DNA from: Chryseobacterium gleum
GTDB taxonomy: Bacteria; Bacteroidota; Bacteroidia; Flavobacteriales_D; Sanyastnellaceae
Reading direction: 5' to 3'
Assembly (NCBI GenBank): GCA_943330925.2
Contig: CALQJP020000113.1
Location: forward strand, 1 to 7,440
DNA: 7,440 nucleotides
Below are positions 7,048 to 7,440 of the stretch, piece by piece. Positions within the stretch are counted from its first letter, which is position 1. Each line of letters opens with the position of its first letter. The notes under the pieces are model-generated. The model was given only the letters and a program-made list of their open reading frames with translations, made no database searches and was not told where the DNA came from. Both the position numbers and the translations under genes were made by a program.

Positions 7048-7440
7048 CCCAGCGTCGCAAAGGTTTTCGCAATCGATACAGGAACAACATGCCTTGGACG
7101 GAAGTGTTGCTGAAAGATGCGCAAGGACTTTTGATGGATGCCCTCGCTTGGTTGAGGAACGGATTTCATCTTCCTGTGCTTGTAGTATATCCCGACTACC
7201 CGAGTAAGAAAACAACCATCTACAAAATCTGCAGAAAGCTGGGGTATCGGATCACCAACAAACGCCTGCCACGCGCCCAATGGGTTATGTGGTTTCACGA
7301 CACGACCCATGCAAGTTCTGAGTTGCTTGTGCAGAGTTATCCAAAACAGGAGGTAATCAACCGAAAATGTACCGACATTTCCAAGAAGCATGTAGACAGC
7401 GTCCACCAACAGCTATTTGGGTATTCTACGTTTATTGACC
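7044..7440 (+). CDS. Unrecognised protein, N-terminal 132 residues; gene runs off the window
   Basis: An open frame from the ATG at 7044 reaches the right edge without a stop: 132 complete codons plus one base. The ATG overlaps the upstream stop codon as ATGA, typical of translational coupling. A second in-frame ATG at 7089 is an alternative start that would drop a very basic N-terminus (MTQRRKGFRNRYRNN). No signal peptide or membrane segment is visible, so a cytosolic or inner-face location is likely. Recognisable textures: a beta-strand-like LPVLVVYPDYPSKKTTIY (43-60), then KICRKLGYRITN, WVMWFHDTT (80-88), and INRKCTDISKKHVDSVHQQLFGY (split over 105-127). I do not recognise the family. Its position after the MBOAT/SGNH pair suggests a shared pathway, but nothing in the visible part shows an enzymatic activity. 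Confidence 0.85.
   Translation, partial: MTQRRKGFRNRYRNNMPWTEVLLKDAQGLLMDALAWLRNGFHLPVLVVYPDYPSKKTTIYKICRKLGYRITNKRLPRAQWVMWFHDTTHASSELLVQSYPKQEVINRKCTDISKKHVDSVHQQLFGYSTFID

Noticed and set aside
7020..7409. Minus-strand open frame of 129 codons at the right end
   Set aside because: It is opposite the coupled plus-strand frame starting at 7044, which begins with an ATGA overlap and stays open to the edge. The minus-strand translation shows no motifs.

Overview
The window looks like a chromosomal segment of a member of the Bacteroidota. The evidence is a secreted subtilase ending in a type IX secretion (Por) sorting domain with a YPNP motif, AT-rich gene leaders without clear Shine-Dalgarno sites, two perfect matches to the Bacteroidota -7 promoter element TAnnTTTG, and gene families that read like those of flavobacteria and their relatives. 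The genus cannot be told from this sequence.

Layout from left to right: (1) A perfect 7-bp tandem array (unit CTCGCCA) runs from the window edge to about 93 and touches the stop codon of the first gene. (2) A minus-strand secreted S8 serine protease fills 92-2254. (3) A 144-bp divergent intergenic region carries a good -7 element facing right. (4) A plus-strand glutamate dehydrogenase (2399-3820) resembles animal mitochondrial GDH more than the short bacterial enzymes, and has an antenna-like insertion. (5) A 124-bp gap holds a 66-bp near-palindrome made of the same heptamer family as the left-end array. (6) A YqgE/AlgH-family protein lies at 3945-4517. (7) A tightly packed set of genes follows: an MBOAT O-acyltransferase (4578-6008), a membrane-anchored protein with SGNH-hydrolase-like motifs (5980-7047, overlapping the MBOAT by 29 bp), and the start of an unrecognised gene (from 7044, ATGA overlap) that runs off the right edge.

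Functionally, the protease and the GDH are stand-alone genes: one for secreted proteolysis, one for glutamate/2-oxoglutarate interconversion. The MBOAT and SGNH-like genes together look like a surface-glycan O-acylation pair comparable in logic to AlgI/AlgJ/AlgX or DltB/DltD. The MBOAT would pass an acyl group across the inner membrane and the SGNH-like protein would transfer it on the periplasmic side. The glycan acceptor is not shown by this window. The third, truncated gene may be an additional component.

The points most worth a second look are the heptamer repeat family seen in two different architectures, the antenna-bearing GDH with substituted regulatory residues, and the translationally coupled MBOAT/SGNH/unknown cassette.
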